Below are positions 34,831-43,754 of a stretch of 64,000 nucleotides of DNA, one piece after another. Every line of letters begins with the position of its first letter. The stretch's first letter is position 1. The stretch is from assembly GCF_900112595.1 (NCBI RefSeq), contig NZ_FOMI01000006.1, forward strand, positions 109,010 to 173,009. Reading direction: 5' to 3'. Source of the DNA: Algibacter pectinivorans. GTDB lineage: Bacteria > Bacteroidota > Bacteroidia > Flavobacteriales > Flavobacteriaceae. Both the position numbers and the translations under genes were made by a program. Under the pieces are notes generated by a model. It did no database searches. It was given only the letters and a program-made list of their open reading frames with translations, and had not been told where the DNA came from.

Positions 34831-36498
34831 TTAATCGGTTTTAGATTTTATTTGACCTTTTTTTAAGGTGATAACTTCATTGCATTTATCTGTCCATACA
34901 GAACTAAAACTAACTACTATAAGCCCCCATGGTCTATTTGGATGCGATAAATAATCTACAATAGCTTTGGTTTCTTTTCTGTTAAAGCGATCTAGAGCAT
35001 CTTCTAGTATAAGTATTTTTGGGTTTTTTAAAATTGCTCGTGCTAAAACTATTTTTTTTGAAATAGAATAGGATATTTGTCTGCCGTCTGGATATAATAC
35101 GGTGTTTAAACCTTCGGGTTGTGTTTTTATAAAGGATTTTAAACCAACGATATTAAGAATTTCATATATTTTTTCATCTGAAATATTTTTGTTAGAAAAA
35201 GTTAAATTCTCTCTAATAGTGCCCTCAAATGGAGTTTCGTCTGATAAAGACAAGCCTAATTGAGATCTATAGAAGTTTAAGTGTAAGCTTTTTATAGACA
35301 TATCATTAACATAAACATGGCCTCCTGTAGCCTCTATAACTCCTGCTATAAGACGTAATAATGTAGATTTGCCCGAGCCACTTTCTCCTTTTACTAAAAT
35401 TCTACTTTTGGAGGTTATTTTTAAAGAAATGTCTCTTAAAATATGAACATCTCTATTGTCTACCTCAAAAGCAACATTATCCAATTCAATTTTTAACCCT
35501 TTGCTAAATTGTGGGGTTTCGCCTTCTTGACTTTCTATATCTTTATCAACTATTTGTCCAATTTTTTCTAGCGAAGTTAGGGTGTCGTAAAAAGCCTCTA
35601 AGCCTATAATAAGTTTTTCTACAGAGGCAATTACTAATAAAATAATAATTTCTGCGGCTACAAATTGCCCAATATTCATTTCTTGATTTAAAACTAAAGC
35701 ACCACCAATAAGTAGTAAGCTGGCGGTTACAATTACTTTAAAGCTTATCATTTGTATAAATTGAAGCATTAATACTCTAAAGTGACTTTCCCTGGCTTTT
35801 AAATAATTATTTACTAAATCGTCGTTTTTATTTATACCTAAATTTGTGCTCCCCGATAATTTAAAACTTATAACAGATCGTGCTATTTCTTGAATCCAAT
35901 GGGCTACCTTGTATTTGGTTTTGGATTCATAAAGGCTTGTTTGTAAACCTTTTTTAGCTGTAAATTTAAAAACAACAAAAATTAGTACAAGTAATAGCAG
36001 GCCAAATACTATAAAAAATGGGTGGTAAAACGATAATAGAATTAAGGCAAATATAATTTGTAAAACAGCAGTAGGAACGTCTATTAATATTTTAGATAAT
36101 CCTTTTTGAATTGTTAGGGTATCGAAAAATCGATTTGCTAATTCCGGAGGATAATAATTTCTTAATTCGGACATTTTTATTTTAGGAAAGAGATAGGCAA
36201 ACTCAAATGAAGATCTAGTAAAAATACGTTGTTGTATAGTTTCTATGATTCTTAATTGCATTAGTTGCAGGGCCCCGGAAAAGACTACACCTAAGGTTAC
36301 TATAATTACCAAAACTATCCAAGAAGTAGAAATTTGTGCACCCTGTAATAAATTTATAATTGCTTGAATACCTAAAGGTAATGATAAAGCTACTACGCCC
36401 GCAAAAATAGCGTAATAAAATATCTGTAAAATATCTCTTTTTTCTAGTTGCAGCATACCTATTAAACGTAGCCACGGTGTCATTTTTTTATGTTCCAT
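34831..36498 (-). CDS. ABC exporter with degenerate ATPase domain
   Basis: 555 residues: six membrane helices (about 25-320) and a C-terminal nucleotide-binding domain (about 335-555). The Walker A loop is intact (KGESGSGKSTLLRL, 371-379). Other motifs are not: the Q-loop glutamine is serine (LGLSLSDET, about 419), the LSGGQ signature reads SYSISKK, Walker B and the catalytic glutamate read ILILEDAL (Asp and Glu exchanged, 499-500), and the switch histidine is serine (VVSFSS, about 530). ATP binding is likely but normal hydrolysis is doubtful. No peptidase domain is present. It works with the following HlyD and TolC genes; the cargo is unknown. Relatives with similar changes seem common in Bacteroidetes. 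Confidence 0.85.
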   Translation of the reverse strand: MEHKKMTPWLRLIGMLQLEKRDILQIFYYAIFAGVVALSLPLGIQAIINLLQGAQISTSWIVLVIIVTLGVVFSGALQLMQLRIIETIQQRIFTRSSFEFAYLFPKIKMSELRNYYPPELANRFFDTLTIQKGLSKILIDVPTAVLQIIFALILLSFYHPFFIVFGLLLLVLIFVVFKFTAKKGLQTSLYESKTKYKVAHWIQEIARSVISFKLSGSTNLGINKNDDLVNNYLKARESHFRVLMLQFIQMISFKVIVTASLLLIGGALVLNQEMNIGQFVAAEIIILLVIASVEKLIIGLEAFYDTLTSLEKIGQIVDKDIESQEGETPQFSKGLKIELDNVAFEVDNRDVHILRDISLKITSKSRILVKGESGSGKSTLLRLIAGVIEATGGHVYVNDMSIKSLHLNFYRSQLGLSLSDETPFEGTIRENLTFSNKNISDEKIYEILNIVGLKSFIKTQPEGLNTVLYPDGRQISYSISKKIVLARAILKNPKILILEDALDRFNRKETKAIVDYLSHPNRPWGLIVVSFSSVWTDKCNEVITLKKGQIKSKTD

Positions 36499-36500
36499 AT

Positions 36501-37172
36501 TTAGGATTTGAGGGTGTTTAATACTAAGTTTTTCATAAAGTTTGTAGGAGTTATTTCTGTATTACAGTCTGTAATAGTTTTAAAATGTTCTTTTAGGTAG
36601 TGTTGATGTAAACTACCTTCTAAAATTGTGCTAGCTAAACTAGAGGCGAATTTATAGTCTGGTTTTATGTAAATTATCATGTCACGTAAACGGTGTACAA
36701 TGCGTTTGTAAATAATAAAATAGCCCTCTTTATTTTCTTGATCTACTTCTTTAGTTAAAAATGATTTCGAATTTTCGTTAACCATAATTTTATTTAAAAT
36801 AATTTCGTTGATATGAGAAAAATTTGAGTCTTCTTTTATACTTCTAGTAACTATTTCTAGAGCCTTTTCTAATTTATCTTTTTGTTTTAAGCTGTGTGTT
36901 TCTAGTACTAATTGGTATTCTATCCACGCCCAATACCAAGACGACAAATAAAGCAGGAGATTGTGTTTATTCTCAAAGTATCTATAAATTGAACTTTCAT
37001 TGGATCCTATTAAAACCCCTAGTTTTTTAAATGTAAAGTTATTAAAGCCAATGTCGTTTATTAATAGGATACTATGCTCTATAATTCTTTTGCCTAAATC
37101 TGAGGATTCAGGGTCTTTTACATAAATCTTTTGTGGGACATAAATTTTTAGATTTGATAGTGTTGAATCCAT
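36501..37172 (-). CDS. TetR/AcrR family regulator of the ABC export operon
   Basis: 223 residues from the ATG at 37172. A longer in-frame TTG start at 37193 would overlap the -7 box and is rejected. The N-terminal helix-turn-helix is LGKRIIEHSILLINDIGFNN, then FTFKKLGVLIGSNESSIYRY and FENKHNLLLYLSSWYW. The rest is the ligand domain, without a recognisable signature. It is the first gene of the operon, 2 bp before the ABC gene, and probably represses it: two overlapping palindromes cover its promoter. Confidence 0.85.
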   Translation of the reverse strand: MDSTLSNLKIYVPQKIYVKDPESSDLGKRIIEHSILLINDIGFNNFTFKKLGVLIGSNESSIYRYFENKHNLLLYLSSWYWAWIEYQLVLETHSLKQKDKLEKALEIVTRSIKEDSNFSHINEIILNKIMVNENSKSFLTKEVDQENKEGYFIIYKRIVHRLRDMIIYIKPDYKFASSLASTILEGSLHQHYLKEHFKTITDCNTEITPTNFMKNLVLNTLKS

Positions 37173-37190
37173 AATTAATAAATTTAATTG

Positions 37191-37231
37191 CAAATATAAT
37201 AGTGTTACTATTAGTTTTGAAAATAAAACTA
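37191..37231 (-). promoter_or_regulatory. Promoter and TetR-type operator of the ABC export operon
   Basis: The minus-strand TATATTTG (37198 to 37191) is an exact TAnnTTTG, 18 bp before the TetR ATG. A 15-bp palindrome, AATAGT-GTT-ACTATT (37198-37212), touches it. A second, TAGTTTT-GAAAAT-AAAACTA (37212-37231), follows directly upstream. Both cover the region where polymerase would bind, fitting autorepression. Confidence 0.55.
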
Positions 37232-37356
37232 TTGTTTTTCTTTATATGGGATTGAAAAATGCTATAGTATGGAGGCAATTTAGAGGTTTTAAAACTGTGG
37301 GAAGCCCCAGCAATTACGTAAAATGTATGTGTTGAAAACTTGCTTGGGCAAATAAG

Positions 37357-37450
37357 TGGGTTAGGGATTGCAGCGGAAAGCCCACAGCGAGGTACGAAGC
37401 GAGGACTTGTAGCGTAAAGCCCGACCCGAGGTACGCGGGTAACCCCAAAA
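37357..37450 (-). repeat. Dispersed GGGCG...CGC repeat, copy D
   Basis: Minus orientation. It starts TTTTGGGGTTACCCGCGTACC, has TCGGGTCGGGCTTTACGC, TACAAGTCCTCGC, GCTGTGGGCTTTCC and ends GCAATCCCTAACCC. Here the ends pair as GGGTTA with TAACCC and the first hairpin as ACCCG with CGGGT, both different from other copies yet still complementary. It lies 9 bp after the last gene of the cbb3 operon. Confidence 0.8.
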
Positions 37451-37459
37451 AAATAAATA

Positions 37460-38161
37460 TTAATGACAATCGATGCCGTTAGTAACCATATTGTAAACCG
37501 GAGCGGGAGAGAGGTAAGGTATGCCTAAACCCAAGCCGCGAATTATAAATAGTGCACCTATTATTACCACAAAAACGGGTATAATGTTTTGTATGCGTTG
37601 TCGTGCTTTGCCTTTTAAAAAATGGCTAAAGTAAATTGCAGTAGTCATTAAAGGTACGGTACCAAGGCCAAAAATACTCATGTATAAACTACCGTTTAAA
37701 GCATTACCACCAGCAATGGCTGCAAATACCGCCATGTAAACTAATCCACAAGGCAGAAAGCCATTTAAAAAACCTATGGTTAAAAAGGTGTCCATTGTTT
37801 TTTTCTTTAAAGCAGTACCTAAGGCAGATTTTACTTTGGATATTAGTTTGTAAATAGGTTTAGAAAAGTTGTATTTGTTAAATGTTTTTTGGGGTATAAT
37901 AACTACTAAAATCATTAAAACCCCTATAATGATAGAGAGTTGTTGTTGGAAACCAAATATAAAAAGCCCTTTGCCAATTAGCCCGAAAATTAAACCTATT
38001 AGGCTGTAAGCTAGTAATCTGCCAACATGGTAAATGGCAATTTGCGATACTTTTTTTAACTGGTTAGTACGATCTACGGGCAACATAAAAGCTATGGGGC
38101 CGCACATGCCTACGCAGTGAAAACTTCCTAATAGCCCTAATATAAACGCCGAGAGTAGCAT
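37460..38161 (-). CDS. Sulfite exporter TauE/SafE family protein of the cbb3 operon
   Basis: 233 residues, about six membrane helices. The first carries the conserved AFILGLLGSFHCVGMCGPIA with a His-Cys and Met-Cys pair that could bind copper. NGFLPCGLVYMAVFAAIAGG in the middle is a second hallmark with a Pro-Cys. Proteins of this type (also called DsbD/UreH-like) recur at the end of cco operons in Bacteroidetes and are thought to help metal or redox supply to cbb3 oxidase. The gene starts one base after ccoH. The link to copper is inference. Confidence 0.83.
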   Translation of the reverse strand: MLLSAFILGLLGSFHCVGMCGPIAFMLPVDRTNQLKKVSQIAIYHVGRLLAYSLIGLIFGLIGKGLFIFGFQQQLSIIIGVLMILVVIIPQKTFNKYNFSKPIYKLISKVKSALGTALKKKTMDTFLTIGFLNGFLPCGLVYMAVFAAIAGGNALNGSLYMSIFGLGTVPLMTTAIYFSHFLKGKARQRIQNIIPVFVVIIGALFIIRGLGLGIPYLSPAPVYNMVTNGIDCH

Positions 38162-38162
38162 A

Positions 38163-38609
38163 CTAATAATTTATAGATTCTTTAAATAAATAAGATTTTC
38201 CGTTATATTGCCAATCTATTTTAATGTTCCAACGACCATCTACCAAACGATTGTCAGGTATGAGCAAATTTGAATTAGACAAAGAGATAGCAGCCTCGAA
38301 GTCTAGTTGTTTGTTAGATGGTCTATATAGGAACAATTTACCTGTAATGTTTTTGTAATTTAATGAATCGGGAAACTGGATAACTAAGCCTTGGTTTGTT
38401 TTTTTGTAGGTTACATTTTGGTGTAATTCGCTAGCGCTTTCTAGTTTATTTATATCGTTTTGGTATTGCAACTCTTCGGCATAATAATCTTCGCTAACCA
38501 AATCGTGGTCGTACTTGCTATTAACACTCATGGTAATTACAAAATACATAATAAACGAGATAAAAGCTACAATAGCAATAACAATTCCGGTGCCCCAATT
38601 AATTTTCAT
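38163..38609 (-). CDS. ccoH: FixH/CcoH family cbb3 assembly protein
   Basis: 148 residues. WGTGIVIAIVAFISFIMYFV is the single membrane helix, followed by NSKYDHDLVSEDYYAEELQY, the FixH hallmark. The rest is a small beta domain (GKLFLYRPSNKQLDFEAAI, then VDGRWNIKIDW). FixH/CcoH is a membrane-anchored assembly factor for the cbb3 oxidase. The place between ccoG and the TauE/SafE gene is the usual one. Confidence 0.88.
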   Translation of the reverse strand: MKINWGTGIVIAIVAFISFIMYFVITMSVNSKYDHDLVSEDYYAEELQYQNDINKLESASELHQNVTYKKTNQGLVIQFPDSLNYKNITGKLFLYRPSNKQLDFEAAISLSNSNLLIPDNRLVDGRWNIKIDWQYNGKSYLFKESINY

Positions 38610-38671
38610 GATTTTCTTTTTTAGTTACTTGTACTTTGTTGCTGGTTATTTGTTTTTTGGTTAACCTTTAG

Positions 38672-40096
38672 CTATTTAAAACTCCGTGGGCCTAAAAAGT
38701 TAGCCGTTGTGGTTTCAATTAACTTATCGCCTTTGTACACGCCAATTTTTATTTTATTTCTGTCGCCAGATAATGCCGAATTATTAATTTCTATAAACAA
38801 GGTACCTTCTGCTATACCTTGACTTGGTACAATAAAATCGTTACCTGTTGAAACTAATTTTAATTCGCCTTTATGAGACATGAGTTTAAAACTTACATTC
38901 TCAATATCTTTAGATGTTTTATTTACTAATTTATAAGTAAATACATTGCTTATAATGTTATTTTCTTTATGCTCATATAATTGCCCAGGAAGCCTTAAAA
39001 CATTAGCCTCTACATCGTTTCGTAAAAATAGCATGCCAACCAATAAACCAATTAAAATAGCAAGAACTGCTGTGTAGCCTTTCATTCTTGGTGTTAGTTT
39101 AAAAGGTGCTTTCTTTTCAATGTTTTCTTCGCTAGCATAACGAATTAAACCTTTTGGTAAATTAATGCTTTCCATAATGTGGTCGCACTCATCAATACAA
39201 GCTGTACAGTTTACACATTCTAGTTGTGTACCGTTTCTAATATCTATACCCGTAGGGCAAACGTGTACACATTGCATACAATCTATACAATCGCCATAAC
39301 CTAATGCTGCTCTATCTTCGTTTTTTCTGAACTTTTTTCTGCCATTTTCGGCTTCACCACGTTTATGGTCGTATGCTACAACTATGGATTTTGTATCTAA
39401 AAGTGCACCTTGTAATCTTCCGTAAGGGCAAGCTATAATACAAACCTGTTCTCTAAACCAAGCAAACACAAAGTAGAATACCGCAGTAAAAATAAGTAAG
39501 GATATTAAGGTGCTTATATTATTAAACGGACCTTCGGAAATGTATTGTATTAGCTTGTCGCTACTTATTAAATAAGCCAGAAAAACATTAGCAATGATAA
39601 AGGAGATTAAAACAAATATTAAGGTTTTTAGTCCTTTTTTTCTAATTTTTTCGGCATCCCATTTTTGCTTGTCTAGCTTACGTTGTTTGTTTCTGTCGCC
39701 TTCAATCCAGTATTCAATGCGTCTAAAAACCATTTCCATAAAAATGGTTTGCGGACAAATCCACCCGCAAAATATACGTCCGAAAGCTACCGTAAAAAGG
39801 GCTATAAAAATAACACCAATTAACATAGATATTACAAACAAATGAAAATCTTGTGGCCAAAAAGGAAACCCGAAAATATTAAAACGGCGTTCCAAAACAT
39901 TAAACATTAAAAACTGATTTCCATTTACCTTTATAAATGGTGCAAGTAGTAAAAATGCTAGTAAAATATAACTTACGTATTTTCTATACTCGTAAAATTT
40001 ACCACTTGGTTTTTTAGGAAATACCCAAGCGCGTTTACCATCTTTGGTAACAGTACCAATAGAGTCTCTAAACGTTTCGTTTTCTGGAGTTTCCAT
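38672..40096 (-). CDS. ccoG: Cytochrome c oxidase accessory protein CcoG (FixG)
   Basis: 474 residues. Several membrane helices (about 40-60, 85-110, 160-180, 195-215 and 340-360) surround two ferredoxin-type clusters: CIDCMQCVHVCPTGID and CVNCTACIDECDHIM. An earlier polyferredoxin motif reads IFCGWICPQTIFMEM, followed by CIIACPYGRLQG. The C-terminal domain outside is an immunoglobulin-like FixG fold. CcoG is a copper(II) reductase needed to build cbb3 oxidase. It lies 42 bp after ccoP in the same operon. Confidence 0.93.
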   Translation of the reverse strand: METPENETFRDSIGTVTKDGKRAWVFPKKPSGKFYEYRKYVSYILLAFLLLAPFIKVNGNQFLMFNVLERRFNIFGFPFWPQDFHLFVISMLIGVIFIALFTVAFGRIFCGWICPQTIFMEMVFRRIEYWIEGDRNKQRKLDKQKWDAEKIRKKGLKTLIFVLISFIIANVFLAYLISSDKLIQYISEGPFNNISTLISLLIFTAVFYFVFAWFREQVCIIACPYGRLQGALLDTKSIVVAYDHKRGEAENGRKKFRKNEDRAALGYGDCIDCMQCVHVCPTGIDIRNGTQLECVNCTACIDECDHIMESINLPKGLIRYASEENIEKKAPFKLTPRMKGYTAVLAILIGLLVGMLFLRNDVEANVLRLPGQLYEHKENNIISNVFTYKLVNKTSKDIENVSFKLMSHKGELKLVSTGNDFIVPSQGIAEGTLFIEINNSALSGDRNKIKIGVYKGDKLIETTTANFLGPRSFK

Positions 40097-40138
40097 GTTT
40101 TATTTGTTTGTGATTTTGCTATATATTAGTTACTAGGC

Positions 40139-41083
40139 TTACTCTACAGAAATAACATCGTTAGTTTTAGTTTCGATAGCCTCTGTAGGTACTGCGCTTT
40201 CAGGAGCATTTTCATCTACCCAAATATCGCCTTCGGCAGGTTTTGGGTTTGCTGGTGTTGTGCCTTGCAATGTCAATACATAACTGGCAACTTGCGCCAT
40301 TTGTGCAGGTTTTAATTGTGCTTTCCAAGCAATCATACCTTTACCAGAACGTCCACCTTCAGATATGGTTTTAAAAACATTTTTAATACCACCGCCTAAT
40401 ATCCAATGGTCATCGGTAAGGTTTGGTCCAATACCACCACCACCATCTGCCATGTGGCAGGCTACACAGTTACTCTGGAAAATAGCTTGTCCAGCTTTTA
40501 CATCGGCAGCATCGGTTAATACGGTTACTGTATTAAAATCTACTAAATCTTTAGCTGTTTTTTTATACGCTTCTAAAGCAATTCTAGCATCGGCTAATTC
40601 TGTTTCTAGTTCGTCTATTTGTGTATAGCCATTAAAAACGTGGAATCTTAATAAATAAACGGCAGCAAAAATTATAGAAATGTAAAAAGAATACACCCAC
40701 CATGGTGGTAAGTTATTATCTAGCTCTTTAATACCGTCGTAATTATGATCTAGGATAATTTCCGTTTCTTCTTCTATTGGCTTTTGTCCTAATAGTTTTT
40801 GGTAGGTCTCTTTTAACCATGTGAATTTAATGGTGCTTTCTTTTTCTGCTAAAAAACGAGCTTTACCAGCTTCATCTAATTTATGAAGCATCACATTTTC
40901 TAGAGCACCAATAATAGCCTCGATAGCAATTAATATTAATAATACTAAAAGTAGAAATAGTAATACTGCTGGATACTCAACAAATGCTGGCTTCTCGCCA
41001 GAATCTATAAAGAATTCTACGGCTCCAAAAATAATAAAGAATGCTACTGGAACACGAATCCAGGATGGAACTAATTGTCTCAT
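40139..41083 (-). CDS. ccoP: cbb3-type cytochrome c oxidase subunit III, monoheme
   Basis: 314 residues. Two N-terminal membrane helices (about 10-25 and 38-60), a cytoplasmic loop and a third helix beginning NNLPPWWVYSFYISIIFAAV (the PPWW motif of CcoP) precede a periplasmic cytochrome c domain. Only one heme c motif is present (CVACH, 206-210), with GIGPNLTDDHW and GKGMIAWKAQL as the distal side. Proteobacterial CcoP carries two hemes; the monoheme form fits Bacteroidetes. The gene overlaps ccoQ by 4 bp. The C-terminal 50 residues are an acidic Pro/Ala-rich tail. Confidence 0.92.
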   Translation of the reverse strand: MRQLVPSWIRVPVAFFIIFGAVEFFIDSGEKPAFVEYPAVLLFLLLVLLILIAIEAIIGALENVMLHKLDEAGKARFLAEKESTIKFTWLKETYQKLLGQKPIEEETEIILDHNYDGIKELDNNLPPWWVYSFYISIIFAAVYLLRFHVFNGYTQIDELETELADARIALEAYKKTAKDLVDFNTVTVLTDAADVKAGQAIFQSNCVACHMADGGGGIGPNLTDDHWILGGGIKNVFKTISEGGRSGKGMIAWKAQLKPAQMAQVASYVLTLQGTTPANPKPAEGDIWVDENAPESAVPTEAIETKTNDVISVE

Positions 41084-41265
41084 AATATATCGTCGTTTTG
41101 GTTGTCTAATGGCATGTTACTTACCTTGTCTATATAATCTTTTTTAGCGGTTATAACCCACCAAAATAGCACTACAAAAAAGGTGAAAAAGATAATTAAT
41201 GAAATCACTGGGTAAATCTCGATTCCTGCAATACTCTCCATATGGTTTTTTACAAATTTCAACAT
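41080..41265 (-). CDS. ccoQ: CcoQ-like small cbb3 subunit
   Basis: 61 residues with one membrane helix (IYPVISLIIFFTFFVVLFWW) followed by a short charged tail (ITAKKDYIDKVSNMPL). CcoQ stabilises the oxidase complex. The first 12 residues (LKFVKNHMESIAG) are also typical. It sits in the standard place between ccoNO and ccoP and overlaps ccoP by 4 bp. Confidence 0.85.
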   Translation of the reverse strand: MLKFVKNHMESIAGIEIYPVISLIIFFTFFVVLFWWVITAKKDYIDKVSNMPLDNQNDDIL

Positions 41266-41286
41266 GACTTTTAATGTTTTAGTAAG

Positions 41287-43479
41287 TTAATTTTGTGCTG
41301 TTTCCAATTTAATATCTGTTCCTAAGCGTTGTAAATACGCTATAAGAGCTACAATTTCTCGGTTTTTCATTTCTACAAATGGTTCACCGTTGTCTAAAGC
41401 GTATTGCTTGTCCGCTTCATACGTTTTTGTAAAATCAGGATCGGCATGAAGGTTCTCTTCAATTTTAGCACCTTGCTCTAACATACTTTGTTGGGCGTTG
41501 GCTATGTCTTGGTCTGTATAAGGCACACCAAGAGTTACCATAGCTTCCATTTTTTTCTCGGTCATCGATTTATCTAATTCACTACTAGAACCTGTAATTA
41601 ACCAAGGGTAACGCGGCATTATAGAACCCGATGAGGTACTCTGCGGATCGTACATGTGGTTAAAGTGCCAGTTATCTGAGTATTTACCACCAATTCTGTG
41701 TAAATCTGGTCCGGTACGTTTACTACCCCAAAGGAATGGATGGTCGTAAACAAACTCGCCTGCTTTAGAGTAATCGCCGTAACGTTCTACTTCACTTCTA
41801 AACGGACGTATCATTTGCGAATGACAACCCACACAACCTTCACGAATATAGATGTCTCGACCTTCTAACTCTAAAGGAGAATATGGTTTTACACTGGCTA
41901 TAGTTGGTATATTAGATTTTACAACAATAGTTGGTACAATTTGTACAAGACCACCAATTAAAATAGCTATAGTAGCGCCTATGGTTAATTGTATTGGCTT
42001 CCGCTCAATCCATGTGTGCCAGCCTTCATTTGCAGTACGTTTTCTAGAAACACGTTCCAATGCTGCAGCTTCAGCTAGTTCGTCTTCAACTTTGCTTCCT
42101 TTTTTAATGGTAGCAATAACGTTAAATACTAATATTAGCATACCGGTTAAGTATAAAGTACCTCCAATAGCACGCATCCAATACATTGGCATAATTTCGG
42201 TTACGGTTTCTAAAAAGTTACCATACGTTAAAGTACCATCTGGATTAAATTGTTTCCACATACTAGCTTGTGTAAATCCGGCAACATACATAGGTAAAGC
42301 ATACATAATAATACCTAACGTACCTATCCAAAAGTGTAAGTTAGCAAGCGCTAAAGAGTGTAGTTTGGTTTTAAATAATTTTGGTACTAAATAGTAAATC
42401 ATACCAAAGGTTAAAAACCCATTCCAAGCTAAGGCACCAACGTGTACGTGTGCAATAATCCAATCGGTAAAGTGCGCAATAGCGTTTACATTTTTAAGCG
42501 ATAGCATTGGCCCCTCAAAAGTAGCCATACCGTAACCGGTAATCGCTACAACCATAAATTTTAAAACGGGATCTGTACGTACTTTATCCCAAGCACCACG
42601 TAGGGTTAATAATCCGTTTATCATACCACCCCACGATGGCATTAATAGCATTACAGAAAAGGCAACACCTAAATTTTGTGCCCATTCAGGTAAAGCTGTG
42701 TATAATAAGTGATGTGGTCCTGCCCAGATATAAATAAATATTAACGACCAGAAATGCACAATAGATAATCTATAAGAATATACAGGTCTGTTAGCAGCCT
42801 TAGGAACAAAGTAATACATAAGTCCTAAAAACGGCGTCGTTAAAAAGAAGGCTACCGCATTGTGTCCGTACCACCATTGTACTAAAGCATCTTGAACCCC
42901 TGCGTAAACCGAGTAACTTTTCATGGCGCTAACAGGAAGCTCTAAACTATTAAAGATGTGGAGCACAGCAACAGTTACAAACGTAGCAATGTAAAACCAA
43001 ATGGCCACATATAAATGGCGCTGTCTTCTTTTAAGCATGGTACCTATTAAGTTCCATCCAAAAATTACCCAAACTAAAGCAATAGCAATATCAAAAGGCC
43101 ATTCTAGTTCGGCATATTCTTTAGAGCTTGTATATCCTAAAGGAAGTGTAATAGCGGCTCCTACAATAATAAGTTGCCAGCCCCAAAAGTTTAATTTACT
43201 TAAAAGGTCGCTAAACATTCTGGCCTTTAGTAAACGCTGTGTGGAGTAATACACACCTGCAAAAATAGCGTTACCAACAAAGGCAAAAATAACAGCATTG
43301 GTGTGTAGCGGTCTTAATCTACCAAAACTTAACCACGAAATACCATCTGTTAAGTTTGGGAAAAGAAACATAAACGCCAATAGCAATCCTACAAGCATAC
43401 CCACAACGCCCCAAAGCATGGTAGCGTAAATGAAGTTTTTAACGATTTTATTATCGTAATGAAATTGTTGCATTTCCAT
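41287..43479 (-). CDS. ccoNO: cbb3-type cytochrome c oxidase subunits I and II, fused
   Basis: 730 residues joining CcoN and CcoO. Residues about 1-480 are the CcoN core of 12 helices, including WGVVGMLVGLLLAFMFLFP, LRPLHTNAVIFAFVGNAIFA (heme ligand histidine), VQWWYGHNAVAFFLTTPFLG (copper/heme ligand region) and GPHHLLYTALPEW. After a linker (about 480-500) a further helix leads into CcoO, with YIREGCVGCHSQMIRPFRSE (heme c at 549-553) and a MPRYPWL segment providing the distal methionine. The enzyme reduces oxygen at very low concentration and pumps protons. The fusion is usual for Bacteroidetes. Confidence 0.94.
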   Translation of the reverse strand: MEMQQFHYDNKIVKNFIYATMLWGVVGMLVGLLLAFMFLFPNLTDGISWLSFGRLRPLHTNAVIFAFVGNAIFAGVYYSTQRLLKARMFSDLLSKLNFWGWQLIIVGAAITLPLGYTSSKEYAELEWPFDIAIALVWVIFGWNLIGTMLKRRQRHLYVAIWFYIATFVTVAVLHIFNSLELPVSAMKSYSVYAGVQDALVQWWYGHNAVAFFLTTPFLGLMYYFVPKAANRPVYSYRLSIVHFWSLIFIYIWAGPHHLLYTALPEWAQNLGVAFSVMLLMPSWGGMINGLLTLRGAWDKVRTDPVLKFMVVAITGYGMATFEGPMLSLKNVNAIAHFTDWIIAHVHVGALAWNGFLTFGMIYYLVPKLFKTKLHSLALANLHFWIGTLGIIMYALPMYVAGFTQASMWKQFNPDGTLTYGNFLETVTEIMPMYWMRAIGGTLYLTGMLILVFNVIATIKKGSKVEDELAEAAALERVSRKRTANEGWHTWIERKPIQLTIGATIAILIGGLVQIVPTIVVKSNIPTIASVKPYSPLELEGRDIYIREGCVGCHSQMIRPFRSEVERYGDYSKAGEFVYDHPFLWGSKRTGPDLHRIGGKYSDNWHFNHMYDPQSTSSGSIMPRYPWLITGSSSELDKSMTEKKMEAMVTLGVPYTDQDIANAQQSMLEQGAKIEENLHADPDFTKTYEADKQYALDNGEPFVEMKNREIVALIAYLQRLGTDIKLETAQN

Positions 43480-43490
43480 AATATTTACAA

Positions 43491-43676
43491 TTAATCTTTT
43501 TTGGTTAGTACTGTTTTTTCTGTTTTGTTTTTAATTAATTCGTCTTCAAATAACATGCGTACAGAGGGCGTGTAACTATCGTCAAACTGTCCTTTTTTAA
43601 CAGCAATTACAAAGGCTATAAAAAAACATATGGCCACTACAATGCTTACCGCAAGTAAAATATATATAACACTCAT
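43491..43676 (-). CDS. ccoS: cbb3 oxidase assembly protein CcoS
   Basis: 61 residues: one helix (SVIYILLAVSIVVAICFFIA) and the conserved VKKGQFDDSYTPSVRMLFED. CcoS is needed to insert cofactors into the cbb3 oxidase. It is the first gene of the ccoS-ccoNO-ccoQ-ccoP-ccoG-ccoH operon. The FNR-like site and a -7 box lie 64 to 21 bp upstream. Confidence 0.9.
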   Translation of the reverse strand: MSVIYILLAVSIVVAICFFIAFVIAVKKGQFDDSYTPSVRMLFEDELIKNKTEKTVLTKKD

Positions 43677-43696
43677 ACCTATTAGAAGTTATGGTT

Positions 43697-43740
43697 CAAA
43701 AGTACTTTTATACTGTTTTTTAAAAGATGATATTTATCAT
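43697..43740 (-). promoter_or_regulatory. FNR-like site and -7 box of the ccoS operon
   Basis: ATGATATTTATCAT (43727-43740) has perfect six-base arms (ATGATA). Minus-strand TACTTTTG (43704 to 43697) follows after 22 bp, the same sequence and distance as at hemN. The start codon of ccoS is 20 bp further on. Confidence 0.7.
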
Positions 43741-43754
43741 GTTTCATCATTTTA

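Noticed and set aside
37173-37193. TTG start of the second TetR gene
   Set aside because: It lies at the -7 box TATATTTG and probably upstream of the transcript start.
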